Source: Symbiodinium kawagutii
Taxonomy: Eukaryota > Sar > Dinophyceae > Suessiales > Symbiodiniaceae
Assembly (NCBI GenBank): GCA_009767595.1
Contig: VSDK01028583.1
Span: 1 to 64,000, forward strand
Direction of reading: 5' to 3'
Length of the DNA stretch: 64,000 nucleotides
Under the pieces are notes generated by a model, which was given only the letters and a program-made list of their open reading frames with translations, searched no databases and was not told the origin of the DNA. Both the position numbers and the translations under genes were made by a program. Within the stretch, counting starts at the first letter, position 1, and each line of letters opens with the position of its first letter. Shown here in pieces: positions 13,026 through 24,080 of this stretch.

Positions 13026-13663
13026 ATGTGGCAGTGGGTCAAAACCCTGTACCCCTGGTTCCCCATTGGTGTCCCATGTTTTCCCTATAGTTTGGTTGGT
13101 CATAATAAGCCATTATTGATGGTTGATATTGACCCAACTCGCCATATATAGTTGGTATATCCTCTAGTATTCTTGCTTATTGTCCCCTATGATTAACCAT
13201 TAAGCAGCTAGTTAACCAATGTTGTTGGTTGGTTGATATTAACCATTGACCAGTGATAGTTTTCATCATTCCTATGACACTATTGTTGGTTATTATCAAC
13301 CATAACCCCCTGGAATTCTCATCATGGCTCCATGGCTCACCTCGACCATGGCGTTGGCGCTGGCTCCAGAGGCGCTTCGAAGAGCCATCGAAGCTTCGCC
13401 CAAGGGCTACGAGGGCATCAACCGCGCTGCACCACGGCGGGACGAAAGTGGTGTGGGGCTCTAGGATGGTTAAGTAGCTGCTTAATGGCGTATCATGGGG
13501 GATAAATGGGGATAATAAGTAACAATACTAGAGGATATACCAGCTATATATGGCAAGTTGGGTCAATACTAACCAACTAAGCACTGGGGGATAACAATGA
13601 TAAGGAAAACAATGATTAATGATGGGGGAACCAGGGGTACAGGGTTTTGACCCATTGCCATAT
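13026..13663. mobile_element. Paired family A elements forming a long inverted repeat
   Basis: A minus-oriented family A copy (13026-13147) plus about 65 bp of adjoining sequence up to about 13212 is repeated as its reverse complement at about 13470-13663. There the copy proper is 13548-13663, plus-oriented. The arms share GGTATATCCTCTAGTATT and CCATTAAGCAGCTA. Between the arms lie about 260 bp containing a coding-like block at 13372-13425. The pair could be one foldback element or two elements that landed in opposite orientation on either side of an exon. Confidence 0.7.
13372..13425 (+). CDS. Exon-like island between inverted family A arms
   Basis: After GCTCCAGAG|G, 18 codons read ALRRAIEASPKGYEGINR, ending at a GC donor (AACCGC|GCTGCA), phase 0 at both ends. 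The composition and charge pattern suit an amphipathic helix. The family is not recognised. Confidence 0.35.
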
Positions 13664-15342
13664 GTTAGATCGTGGTTTATGAGGGGAAGTAAGGGTTAAG
13701 AATTCAGGGGCTTATGATCAAAGCCAGTCAGGGGGCTCAATCTAAGCATACTTCTAAGGGAAGTAAGGGTTAACAGGGGTTATAATGGTTCAAAGAATGG
13801 TTATTTAATGATGGTTAGGTGGATGGGTTGAAATTGGTAAGAGTTGAATTTGGTACATCTATGATGGGCAGTCAGGGTTAAGAAGGGTTACTGTAGTAGT
13901 AGTTGACAATGGTTCATAAATGCTCATAATGAGCGTATAAAGGGTTATACAATAGCTATTGATAATAGCCATTGGTATATGCAGGTTAAGCACATAAGCA
14001 CATGATAATGGCTGATAATGGTTACGTAGTGATTGTTGTTTTATGAGAATGATAGTTATCATCATGGTTTCAATGATGGTTATCAAAATGTCAAAACATG
14101 TTGATATCAAATGGTCGAGAATGGTTTCATGACAACTATATAACTGAAGGCCAATTAGCTGGTCACTGGCTGACAAAAGGGGATAATGACCAGCAAGACG
14201 TAGGGGCTACGTCAACTACATACGGCTAGGTCAGAACCATGTACAACGAGAAATGCAGCAGTGAACTGGGAATCCTTTGCGCAAAGTGATGCTGAAAGCA
14301 ACATGGAGGAATGGTTGCCATCCAATTGATCTATTAAACATTACAGCCTTCTATATTGATCCATAACTACTAAACGGTACAGCCCTTTGTTGGGCGTTCC
14401 ATGACTCAGCTATTCTTGGTGAGTCGGGCTGGGGCAAAGTTTTGACATTCGTAGTCAATGATTGACCAGCAGCCACCATCAGTGTCCGTCATTAAGCATT
14501 ACCCATCACTACTAGCCATCACTAACCACTACAAAAGTTTGGAAACTTTGTAGACTGTTAATCATGGCCTATTACTGAAACTATAAGCATCAGTGTCGGT
14601 GATGATCACAAATCACCAGAACATACCCATTGTTAGCAATCATTAGTCACTAACAACCACTATAATTGTCAATGATGGTGAGTATCCCATCTTCGCCATA
14701 CTGTTGTTGGTGAATATTGTTAATCCTCACTAGTGAATATTGATACCACTGTGATCTTAACATCAATAATTAATGGTTGTGAATCAATGGTATCCCATAA
14801 TGGTTGCTGATTGTTATTCTATGGTTCTGTAATCCAGAATTTGGTGTTTCTCAAAATAGGATCGAAGCATAGCTTTATATAAATCATTCAGATTACTGTA
14901 ATAAACCAAGCATAGGTTTCATAGCTATGGGGTTCCCCATGGCTAGCACCATCATATAGTTGATATGTCCCATACTATTGTTGCTTATTATCCCCTATCA
15001 ACCTTTAACACTTGGTAAACCATTGACCATTGACCATCATAATATTGTCACTTGAGAAACCATCATCAATCTAGTCATCATTAACGGTTGGTTCAAATAC
15101 GGACAGATTCTGATTATTGTAATCATTATCATTTCACTAACGATACATCATTAACTTATTTTGCCATGATTCACTTAATGATTAACTAGTCATTAGTCAT
15201 CGATGATGGTTGATATGGTTAATGGTGAAACCAATGAAAAATTAAACTTGATGATTAACTTATTAATGATTATCTGATCATCAACTTAATGATTATTTCC
15301 CATGACTGTTGATGAATCTCCCATCCTTGCCATGGCACTGAG

Positions 15343-15393
15343 GTGGAAATGGCACGTCTCACGTCCCTCAACAAATATCGGGACACCGGGGGG
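15343..15393 (+). CDS. Exon-like island (EMARLTSLNKYRDTGG)
   Basis: After GCACTGAG|G, 17 codons read VEMARLTSLNKYRDTGG, ending before GCCCGC, phase 0 at both ends. The frame continues open for another 35 codons. No family is recognised. Confidence 0.35.
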
Positions 15394-15677
15394 GCCCGCG
15401 GCTTGCGGCTGTTGCGGAACCAGGGCTGCCATGGTGCCTCTGTCCCCGCTGCGGTTGGTGGAGGGTATATGGCAACCATAGGATGAGACAAGAGGAGGAT
15501 ATGGTTGCAATTTCAATAAAGATTATGACCCGTTGTGATGTCGTGATGTGACGATGAAGGCAGGATCACTTACAAGGGGGGACCCAAGGTCATGCTGGCT
15601 CCCAGCTCTTGTGGAAAATCTTCAGGGTCACTGTCAGCTGCTGTCCATGCTGGAATACACCCACCAGGACCATCACC

Positions 15678-15701
15678 ATCACCATCATCATCGTTTTTTC
15701 C

Positions 15702-15757
<56 letters not shown>

Positions 15758-15778
15758 TTTCATCTTCATCTTCATCAA
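15678..15778. repeat. (CAT)n trinucleotide array
   Basis: CATCACCATCAT-type triplets interrupted by CGTTTTTTCCTT, followed by about 20 CAT units. Confidence 0.95.
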
Positions 15779-15794
15779 TCACCCTGACTCAAAG

Positions 15795-15875
15795 GTTTGG
15801 AAAGCTCACGCGCAGCTTTCTCAGCATATTTTCAGGAGCAGCTATGTGGTGGAGGATGGAGCACGACAGGGATTG
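15795..15875 (+). CDS. Exon-like island (WKAHAQLSQHIFRSSYVVED)
   Basis: After CTCAAAG|G, 27 codons read VWKAHAQLSQHIFRSSYVV and then EDGARQGL, ending at a GC donor (GGATTG|GCAAGC), phase 0 at both ends. A GTAACT donor 17 bp later is an alternative. The family is not recognised. Confidence 0.35.
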
Positions 15876-16325
15876 GCAAGCAGTACTCAGATGTAACTTG
15901 GTCCCGGTGGCAGTGCATGGCTGTGGAGGTATTGGGTACCCCACACTGCACCTCAGAATCTATGTGCATGTATTTTACAATTACATCTATATTCCAGTTA
16001 CATAACACAGTTTGTGCTTTTTCACAAAAAATATATAGTATGTAGTCAGATATAGTATGTAGAAATATTATATAATATATCTTCAGAATATAGTCTATTT
16101 ATTGATATATATATATAGTACAGTGGTGTAGATATAAACATGTAGATACTATGCGTATACATCCGTCATATGCAGCATGTATACACATGTGTGGGCATGA
16201 CTTGGTTGGCTTACGATACATGGGTCCCATGTAAGTTGCCTATTCGTCAATCATGGAGTGTGAGGACTGGGAGGACGCCGTAGATGTGGTGGCCACATCT
16301 ATACGATCTTTATACGATCTATCAC

Positions 16326-16446
16326 ATATGGCTATGGGTCAATACTAACCAACCAACCACCGGGGGATTTCCACCAACAATGATGAGGAAAACAGTGATT
16401 AATGATGGGGGAACCAGGGGTACAGGGTTTTGACCCACTGCCATAT
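16326..16446 (+). mobile_element. Family A short inverted-repeat element
   Basis: The termini are ATATGGCTATGGGTCA and TGACCCACTGCCATAT, near-perfect inverted repeats. The interior holds AATGATGGGGGAACCAGGGG and TACAGGGTTTTGACCC, shared with copies at 13.5, 26.4, 29.0, 38.3, 41.2 and 44.7 kb. It has no coding capacity, so it is probably a non-autonomous DNA transposon (MITE). Confidence 0.85.
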
Positions 16447-16954
16447 ATGTCGTGCACACGCATATACATATTGATTATTATATAGATAATGTATAATTCG
16501 TTATAATTGATACCGACGCCTACAAGGCGGCAAAGCATTGGCTAACAAGGGTTGTGCCATCTATAGGTGACTTGAATGTTGAGATGCGGGCATAAGAGCT
16601 ATAGCCGGTATAGCCATAAATTTGGGAACGCCGCCGTTCCTGAGACGTGGATTGTTGAAAGAGTGGTTGAGCATTTGATGCCGTTTTCCAATAGCTACGT
16701 CAATTGAAATGTTGATGAACAACTATATACCACAAAGGGTCTTTGTCAACATAGGGATATCCCAAAATCATCCTTTACCGCAAAATTTCCAGTAATAAAT
16801 CATAAATTGTTTGGGTTCCCAATGGCTTTAATCCCCAAATGGCCATGCCAACTAGTCACATGGATTCACTACTCTGGCTCGCAGCCCAGGTGATTGGAGA
16901 CATTTGCATGCGAATTGGCATCCATCAACCTTCCCCAACACCTTCTGTGCCCAG

Positions 16955-16992
16955 GTGCTTGCGGGGGTTCCATTAGTGAGCCCGAGTCCATG
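16955..16992 (+). CDS. Exon-like island of 38 bp
   Basis: CTTCTGTGCCCAG|G and CCATG|GTAGTG bracket a GC-rich block reading VLAGVPLVSPSP. Both splice edges are good but the block is too short to identify. Confidence 0.25.
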
Positions 16993-17652
16993 GTAGTGAC
17001 ACAGGTAGGTAGTGAATCAATGGTAGTGACTACCTGGTAGCTTTTTGTGGTTCATGGTTCTCATAGTTGGATTGACATCTTCATTTTCCCAAATCTATTT
17101 GCAAATGGTTGGTTGGTTGATTGGTTGGTCGGTTGGTTGACAAGCACATTTTTAATCGGGGTTACAGCCACCAGCCAGTAGTGTTTTGAAGCACGGGAAT
17201 TCTTGGGCATTTGGATTGCCCTCTTTGATGGGTGCTTGTAAACCCAGATGAGGCTTCTGCCGCTCACACACTGGACCACCCAAGTCTTCTCCGAACTGGT
17301 CCCCTGAGACCTACCATGAAGATAATTGCCGAATGGGGGAAACTACAACGATTACCACTATACTGGTTCAACATGGCTTTTAAATGCTTTTAATGCTGGT
17401 TCGTGTTTAATCCTGGTTGATAATGGAGGAAAATACAAAGGAATACCGTAGAAGCAGTTTTTTTGGTTAACCAATATTTCAACCATTATTCGCCACTAGC
17501 AACCACTATCAACCGCTAGTAAACCGTTTCAAGCCATTATCAATAGTGGCTTAATAGTCGCGAGTGGTGCCGCCATGAATGTAGAATGAACATGTAAACC
17601 TGAAATAGTATACGTGAATGCATATCACGGATTATTCATGCATTCTATTTAT

Positions 17653-17803
17653 CTATCCATCCATCCATCCATCCGTCCATCCATCCGTCCATCCATCCGT
17701 CCATCCTTCCTTCCTTCCCTCCTTCCTTCCATCCTTCCATCCATCCTTCCATTCATCCATCCATCCGTCCGTCCGTCCGTCCATCCATCCATCCATCCAT
17801 CCA
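17653..17803. repeat. (CCAT/CCGT/CCTT)n tetranucleotide array
   Basis: A degenerate tetranucleotide array of CCAT, CCGT and CCTT units. The apparent [14 protein letters not shown] frames come from the 4-bp periodicity. Confidence 0.95.
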
Positions 17804-19070
17804 TCTCCTTGTAGAGGCAGCTTATAGATATCGACGTATCCGCATACACCTCTTCATGTACACCTCCTGGGTCGCGCCCTCATAGGATTGCCCGTTGATC
17901 AGCAGGGGAACCAGGTCCGGGCTCCGCAGTTTTCGCTCTCAAGCTCTGCGGGGCTGACAAGGCCAACACTGGACCCCAGCAGCTAAGGCAAATGACAGCC
18001 TTTCAACCGCTAGATTGTCCATGAGGGGAACGATGGTGAACCCTAACACACATGATGACCGTACAACATGACCCACTTGGGGAAATTTGGTATGGTGCAA
18101 GGGTTGCTTGTCGATAGTTTTTGTTTGCAAACTTGTCCGACAGCATCGCAATTACATATGCATGGAAACGGAATTTGGGCGTGGCTTGAATTGGTAATTT
18201 TTCTTGATGTTTACCAAATTTTCTGTGCAAAGAAGCCAACGCAAGTCTTTTCGCTGTCCACTCCGCCTGAGTGGGCTTTCCAAAAGCAGCTGCATTCGAC
18301 TCAGTCGTGCGGCTTTTTGATCTACTCTCGTCATCATGATTGATGAGAGGGTAACTTTTTGGGTTGCCCGGCTGAACAACTGCTGACTCGATGGCACCCA
18401 CTCCCATTTTAAAGATGGTTTACCACTCTTGGATGGGAGGTAATTCAATTGACATAGGAACACCATTGAGGCTATATTAGGCTTTCCTGAATGACCGCGA
18501 TCAGACATGGTAGTCACCATGTTCGGTTGTTTCATGTTGTTTCCCACGATCAAAAAACTATTGTCTCCTGCAATTTTCCCTGATGTTGAGGTTTACTACA
18601 CTAAATGTGGATCACACAAGGCGCGGCGGAAGTTTCCAGAAGAAATGGTTCACCACTACTATCATTGACCCCAGCAATTAATAACCATTTACAAACCATT
18701 TGCCAACCAGTACCAGCCATAGTACTTGTTATTCACCAATATGGTTTAGTCATAACGATTACGAACTATCATTACTTACCATGATGAAGCATCATTACTT
18801 ACTAACCAAAGTGATTAGACTTGTTGGTTAATCCCTTGTTGTGAATCAGTACTTATTAACCATTGCTAACCATGGACAGTTCATCAATATATTTAATCAT
18901 CCAGCATTAACCATGGTTAACCGTCATTACTTGTGATTAACTATCAACTATCATTACGGCAAGACTCCATTGTTTGCCCAGATGCACAAGACCTGCCCAG
19001 AAGTTAGTTTTGTCAACTGTTCAAAACCCTGCGCAGGCCCGTTGTTTTGAAACTCTGAGAATCAAGAAGC

Positions 19071-19160
19071 CCTAAGCCCTAAACCCTAAAACGTAGAAAC
19101 CCTAAACCCTAAAACCCTAAAACCTAATAAACCTAAACCCTAAAACCCTAAACCCTAAAT
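19071..19160 (-). repeat. Interstitial telomere-type repeats (CCCTAAA)n
   Basis: About ten units of CCCTAAA and close variants (CCCTAAAA, CCTAATAAA) read along the plus strand, so the G-rich TTTAGGG strand is the minus strand. TTTAGGG is the telomere repeat reported for dinoflagellates and plants. The block is internal and degenerate. Confidence 0.85.
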
Positions 19161-19327
19161 CTTTGCGTATAGCCAATGTTTCTCACTGATTCTTCGAGCA
19201 ATGTTCGATTGATAGGAACAACGTTGGTTTGCCCTCTGGGCAAACCACGGCGTTTGCGCGTATCATTGCTTACTAACCATCACTACTTTCACCATCCTTA
19301 CTTTCTGCCGCCGGATCCCGGCTTCAG

Positions 19328-19396
19328 GACTTGCATCGACGGCTTGGCGAGTTACATGAGCAAGAGATGAGTCGGGCGCGAGATTCCAAGCGTCAG
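19328..19396 (+). CDS. Exon-like island, charged helix or coiled coil
   Basis: A pyrimidine-rich tract and GGCTTCAG|G precede 23 codons reading DLHRRLGELHEQEMSRARDS followed by KRQ, ending at a GC donor (CGTCAG|GCAGCG), phase 0 at both ends. The E/R/L/Q-rich pattern is a likely coiled coil. Such helices are common at the N-terminus of dinoflagellate cation channels, so this could be an early exon of the channel gene at 36.8-54 kb, but nothing links them directly. Confidence 0.4.
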
Positions 19397-19857
19397 GCAG
19401 CGAGGCTCAAGTTTGAAGGGCACCCAGCAAGGCCGACCGGTGCTTGGTGCAAGCAACATGGAAAAACATTGGGATTCTCATGGATTGATTTTCTCTATGC
19501 TTATATAATGAAGTATGATTAGATACGATTTTTCTATGCTCAACTATGATCAAGGACGGATGCTCGATGGTAAGCAATTAGCTATGAATAGATATGGGTT
19601 TTCTATGGTTAATTATGATTTAATGTGGATTTTCTTTGGTTAGCGATTGGCTATGATTCGACATGGGTCTTCTTTGTGAATAATGATTGGATATGGATTT
19701 TCCATGCTTAGCAATTAGCTATGATTAGATAATATTAGATATTTTATTTCCCCAATATGATGGTTTCTCATAGGGGATCCCAGAAGGGGGCAGCTGCTCC
19801 TGCCGTTGTAGTGACTGCTGGTCACCTACTGGTTGAACAACGCCAGTTGATCAACAG

Positions 19858-19965
19858 GGTGTTTCTCAAAATCGGGAATCGTGAAACCCAACAATGGTTG
19901 GTTTAGTACTATAAATTGTTAATCAACTGGACGATTTGGGGGTACCCCTATTTTGAGAAACCACC
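19858..19965 (+). mobile_element. Family B short inverted-repeat element
   Basis: GGTGTTTCTCAAAATCGGG at the left and CCCCTATTTTGAGAAACCAC at the right form imperfect inverted repeats around ATGGTTGGTTTAGTACTATAA. It is the same family as 30667-30766. Confidence 0.75.
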
Positions 19966-21218
19966 AAATCATTGTGGTTGTAATGAAAGTGGTACCTAAT
20001 CAGGGTGGTTGTTACATATGGTATCACGTTCTATCTATATTATATATCGTTCGATAGTCATGTTACTCTTGCTATTGCAGCATCACATGTGTAAATAACG
20101 ATGATAGTCAAAACACTAGGTGTAGCAGTGATCATGCTGGTAGTGGTTATGAAAATGTCAAAAACACATTCTTTATGGGTATGATACGTTAGAATGCTGA
20201 ATAATATAGCGCAGTCGTCGTGATGAGTGAAGGGTTACACTCATGGTTACAATATTGATAACTGTTGAGAATGACTATGATGACAATGAGGGAATTGTAA
20301 CGGTTTGAATGGTGCTGGATTACTGTTGTAATGGTAATGATGATGATAGCATTGGTCATCCTATACGACTGACAATGTAAATTAAGGATGATTGCAACAA
20401 TTAGAATACTGGTAGTAGTGTTTTTCACTTGACTCGTTATAATGGTTGTAAATTGTACTGTAAAAGAATATTTTAGAATTATGTTTTCTATTGTACTTGT
20501 TGCTGCGGAAATTACAATAGTGATCATACAGATTAAACCAGCGGCTACACTGTTTATCCTAATTCCCTTTTCAAAATTGATTAGAGTGGTTATGATGTTG
20601 GTAAGAAGGTTTTAAGGGTGGACACTGGCTGCAATGATGATCATGGTTCTGATCGTTGGTTTGAACAGTGCTTGTGGTTTGACAGTAGCTGATCATCTTG
20701 ACAGTTGATCGCGATTGACGATGGATCAATGTGAAGTGACTAAAGAATGATCAGTGATAGATTGTTAGAATTACTTCATGGTGGATACTTTTTAATCAAC
20801 GACCAGCAATGGTAGTTGATAACACTTGATGATGGTTGATGACAACTGCTCATGGTATGATGTCAAGTAGTGTTGATAGCGAAAAGAGTCTAAATCAGTT
20901 TTGGGCGTTCGTGGTTTGATGTGCAATGTTTGTCAAGGAATATTGGTTAGTAGCAATCTAGCGGCATTTGTAAACAAAGTTACTTGGTTTCATGCAAGGT
21001 GTTTTGCTAATCCTATGTCAGAACTTGAATTTTCGATGCAGCACAGCAGGATTAGCATGCAACTACTTTTAATGTATTATGATGTATTCGTTCTGTGCTA
21101 TTTACCTCAAGAAAAGGATACAATAACACTTCGAGAACGAGTCAGGCAAGACAACAGGCGTCTTTGGGAGACTTGAATTCTAGACTCTGCAGTTTATGTA
21201 AATGTATGGATAAATATA

Positions 21219-21315
21219 AATATACATATATATATATACATATATGAATATATATATATATATATACATATATGAATATATATATATATATATATTCATA
21301 TATATATATATAAAG
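21219..21315. repeat. TA-rich palindromic array
   Basis: Alternating TATATA runs punctuated by CATATATGAATATA form a nearly self-complementary block. The Tyr/Ile-rich minus-strand frames across it are artefacts. Confidence 0.9.
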
Positions 21316-21542
21316 ATATAGTCTTTGTATGATGTTGGGTCGTTGACATGGTGTGGAGGTTCCCAGTTCCAACACACCAAGAACCCTCGTCCTACCTGGG
21401 ACTGGTTGCTGCACATCATCCGTGCTGCATCGACGCCGGAACCGAGGTGTGTTGTGCCTTGTTGACTGACCACGTGTGTCCAGATATGGCCAGATCACCT
21501 TCCGGAGTCGAACATCTTGATAGGGTTATATCACCTATAAGA

Positions 21543-21727
21543 TGGCATGGCTGTGGGTCAAAACCCTGTACTCCTGCTTCCCCTATCATTAATCATTGTT
21601 TTCTCTATTATTGGTTGGTTATTATAAGCCAATATTGATGGTTAATATTGACCCAACTCGCCATATATAGTTGGTATATCCTCTAGTATTGTTAGTTATC
21701 ATCCCCTGTGATTAAGCATTAAGCAGC
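21543..21727 (-). mobile_element. Family A element with extended arm
   Basis: It starts GGCATGGCTGTGGGTCA, includes AAAACCCTGTACTCCTG, and its short-element end is TGACCCAACTCGCCATAT. It continues into the same flanking arm seen at 13.15 kb (GGTATATCCTCTAGTATTG ... CATTAAGCAGC). A GC-rich coding-like block begins about 45 bp beyond the arm. Confidence 0.7.
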
Positions 21728-21790
21728 CTTCTGGTTGACCTTCTGGTTGACCTTCTGGTTGTCCATGCCCAGACGTCCAGACGTCCAGAG

Positions 21791-21853
21791 GTCAAACCTG
21801 CGGGCTCTCGAAGTTATGACAGCGCCGACCTGCAGAGTCCGGCTGACCTCGTT
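21791..21853 (+). CDS. Exon-like island (KPAGSRSYDSADLQSPADL)
   Basis: After CCAGAG|G, 21 codons read VKPAGSRSYDSADLQSPADL then V, ending at a GC donor (CTCGTT|GCCAGC), phase 0 at both ends. A second frame is also open across the block up to a GTAGGG donor at 21936. The family is not recognised. The neighbouring family A arm may fill the upstream intron. Confidence 0.3.
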
Positions 21854-22626
21854 GCCAGCGGAACCGCGACTCGGCACACCTGCAGTGGGAGGGCGCCACA
21901 GATGCCAGGATGTGGCCGACAGGGAAATCATCACGGTAGGGTGGGTTATGTAACCTTTAGAACCAAAGTTAGTAACCAGTCACTACGTGATATCCTGGCA
22001 ATGCATGGCTTTATACAATCAAATGCACACATTTGTATAGATATATGAATACAGACACATGGACAAGTGTGCGTGCATGTTATATGACATGCAGATGCGG
22101 AGAAAGAATGAATACATGGCACGGTTTGTATTGAAATGATCTACATGCAATTTTGAAAAACAGTCTAGACATACAAAACGCAGAATGTGTAAGGGGGTTC
22201 ATGCAGCTTGACATGTAATCATATACCTATGTGTGCTGCATATATATGTACAAACGTAGCTACACAGTACAGTGCGATCTGAGTATATCTATAGATGTCC
22301 AGAATGCTCGATACATGTCCACACGTGCACAAATATACCTATCACAAGCCTGCAAGCGATACATCTAGGGACAAATAGGTTTGTGGCCAACAAGTAAAAG
22401 CGCAAATCAACAGGAGGCCAAAGGTTTGACATGGTCGATCAAGCTCTGCTTATGGATCTAATCAGCATCAATGCGAATCCCATTGTACCATCTAGATCCA
22501 TCTACATAGTCTATGCTTAGTCATGGCATGTCCGGACTCAAGACAAATAGGTTTCCACCCTAGACTTCAGATTTGGATGAGTTTTGATGGTGTGACGATC
22601 AAAAGTATCACCATTCATGGTGTACC

Positions 22627-23421
22627 ATGGCTCACCATGGTGTACCAGGGTTCACAATGATGTACCGTGATGAAAACATTCCAGTCGAGGACCATCCCCC
22701 ATTGAGGTCAGCTTTCCCATGGCACCATCCCTCGGTACCTAGGACAGCACTGACCGCACTCTCGGCTCTCGAGCCGGGAGCAAGGTGCGATTCGTTCGGC
22801 CGCATGGCACGGATAGGGCCGCAAGGTGCTGTACCCCAACCATCCCAAACTATGATGATTTTCAATCGCTTGATGGACACAAGATGTTTCCAGCAGGATT
22901 TCAAGTCTCAAAATCATCCATGCACCAAGCTCAACAGAAAGAGACTGGCGGTGCTTCAGGTGTACCGAGACAACTTCCAGGTGTCAACATGCAACACTGC
23001 GAACAGGGTCTTTGGACCCCTAAGGTTGTCTCCCCATCACGTGTTGGGGCGGCGGGGTGCATTGTTCGTGGACATTCACCGTGAGCCTGACCATAGTCAT
23101 ACCAGATGTATCCGAACACGGTGGACATACTGTGGTGAACACTTTTTACGAACACGTGTTGCTATTGCAGCAAACATAGGCATGGAAACCATTGCAAAAG
23201 TACCGCAACATATCAAAACTAGCATGGCTGCTTCTTCTGGCATTCTGGACGACCTCTTACCATTGGCGGAACTGACGGTCAAAGTTATCAGCTTCCCAGC
23301 AACACTTGATCTGGTGGGTTCGAATCCGGCGTCACTTCCTGTAATTTGGCACGGTGGCACGGCAATGGTGTCCCTGAACAAAGTCGGCATCCTCCGATCA
23401 TTTCTGTACATGTATGTCTAA
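22627..23421 (+). CDS. Open frame of 264 codons, unrecognised
   Basis: This is the longest plus-strand open frame outside repeats and retroelements. The product has no motif I recognise. Its first 15 codons lie in a small direct repeat (CACCATGGTGTACCA), and frames on the opposite strand are also long, which argues for chance. A 60-codon stretch near the C-terminus (LLPLAELTVKVISFPATLDL) looks most protein-like. Confidence 0.2.
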   Translation: MAHHGVPGFTMMYRDENIPVEDHPPLRSAFPWHHPSVPRTALTALSALEPGARCDSFGRMARIGPQGAVPQPSQTMMIFNRLMDTRCFQQDFKSQNHPCTKLNRKRLAVLQVYRDNFQVSTCNTANRVFGPLRLSPHHVLGRRGALFVDIHREPDHSHTRCIRTRWTYCGEHFLRTRVAIAANIGMETIAKVPQHIKTSMAASSGILDDLLPLAELTVKVISFPATLDLVGSNPASLPVIWHGGTAMVSLNKVGILRSFLYMYV

Positions 23422-23521
23422 ATCAATATACATGTATGGTTTAATTATATATATATATATGTATGTACAGATACTATATATTACACCTATATATATATCG
23501 GCCCCACGCCTGATCTCTGAG

Positions 23522-23735
23522 GCCACCCGAAGTGGCTCCCCCGCAGTTCATGGAACTGTCGGAGAACCCGGAACTGGAAGTGGAAGCAGTCAGAGAGGCG
23601 CATGGCTTTGCCTATGCAAAGCAGCAAAGCGGGAGCAAGGAAGGCACTCCCAGAGCATGCAGCCCCTCTGCCTATGCGAAGCAGCACAGCTGGAGCATTG
23701 AAGGCACTCCAGCAGCATCCAAAATCCACCCTTGG
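23522..23735 (+). CDS. Exon-like island with internal duplication
   Basis: A GC-rich block after ATCTCTGAG|G runs to CTTGG|GTATGG. One frame reads PPEVAPPQFMELSENPELEV and then contains two related copies of AYAKQ(Q/H)S(G/W)S(K/I)EGTP about 23 residues apart. The duplication is visible in the DNA (TATGCAAAGCAGCA against TATGCGAAGCAGCA). A second frame is also open. Function is unknown. Confidence 0.3.
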
Positions 23736-23982
23736 GTATGGCTGGGGTCAGGGCGTTGGGATGGCGGCAGGGTCCTTGTCGTGGCGATGAGGGGAAGCGA
23801 TCCCCTAGGGGCTTTAGAAATGGCTGGGATTATCCGAGATTATACGGCCACCGATTTGTTGAGGTCTGACTTTTGACCACTATCGATTGACATGTCAGCA
23901 TTCACAAGAACTATAGTAGTTCAAGGATCAGGTATAGAATTTCAATGAATTTTATTTTTGGTGATGAAGCACAACATACTCT

Positions 23983-24080
23983 CTCTCTCTCTCTCGCTCT
24001 CTGACTCTCTCTCTCTCTCTATGTACATATTATATCTCTATATACAAATATATATATATGTATTTATATGTATATATATG
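23983..24080. repeat. (CT)n and TA-rich microsatellites
   Basis: CTCTCT runs at 23983-24023 are followed by TATATATGTATTTATATG-type repeats. Confidence 0.9.

Noticed and set aside
18003..18553. Two overlapping minus-strand frames of about 133 codons, one containing FGKPTQAEWTAKRLALASLH
   Set aside because: They overlap each other and a plus-strand frame, with no splice edges or known motif. Not strong enough to call.
23310..23335. GGTTCGAATCC, a T-arm-like word suggesting a tRNA
   Set aside because: The flanking bases do not form a T stem, and no D arm or acceptor stem was found upstream.
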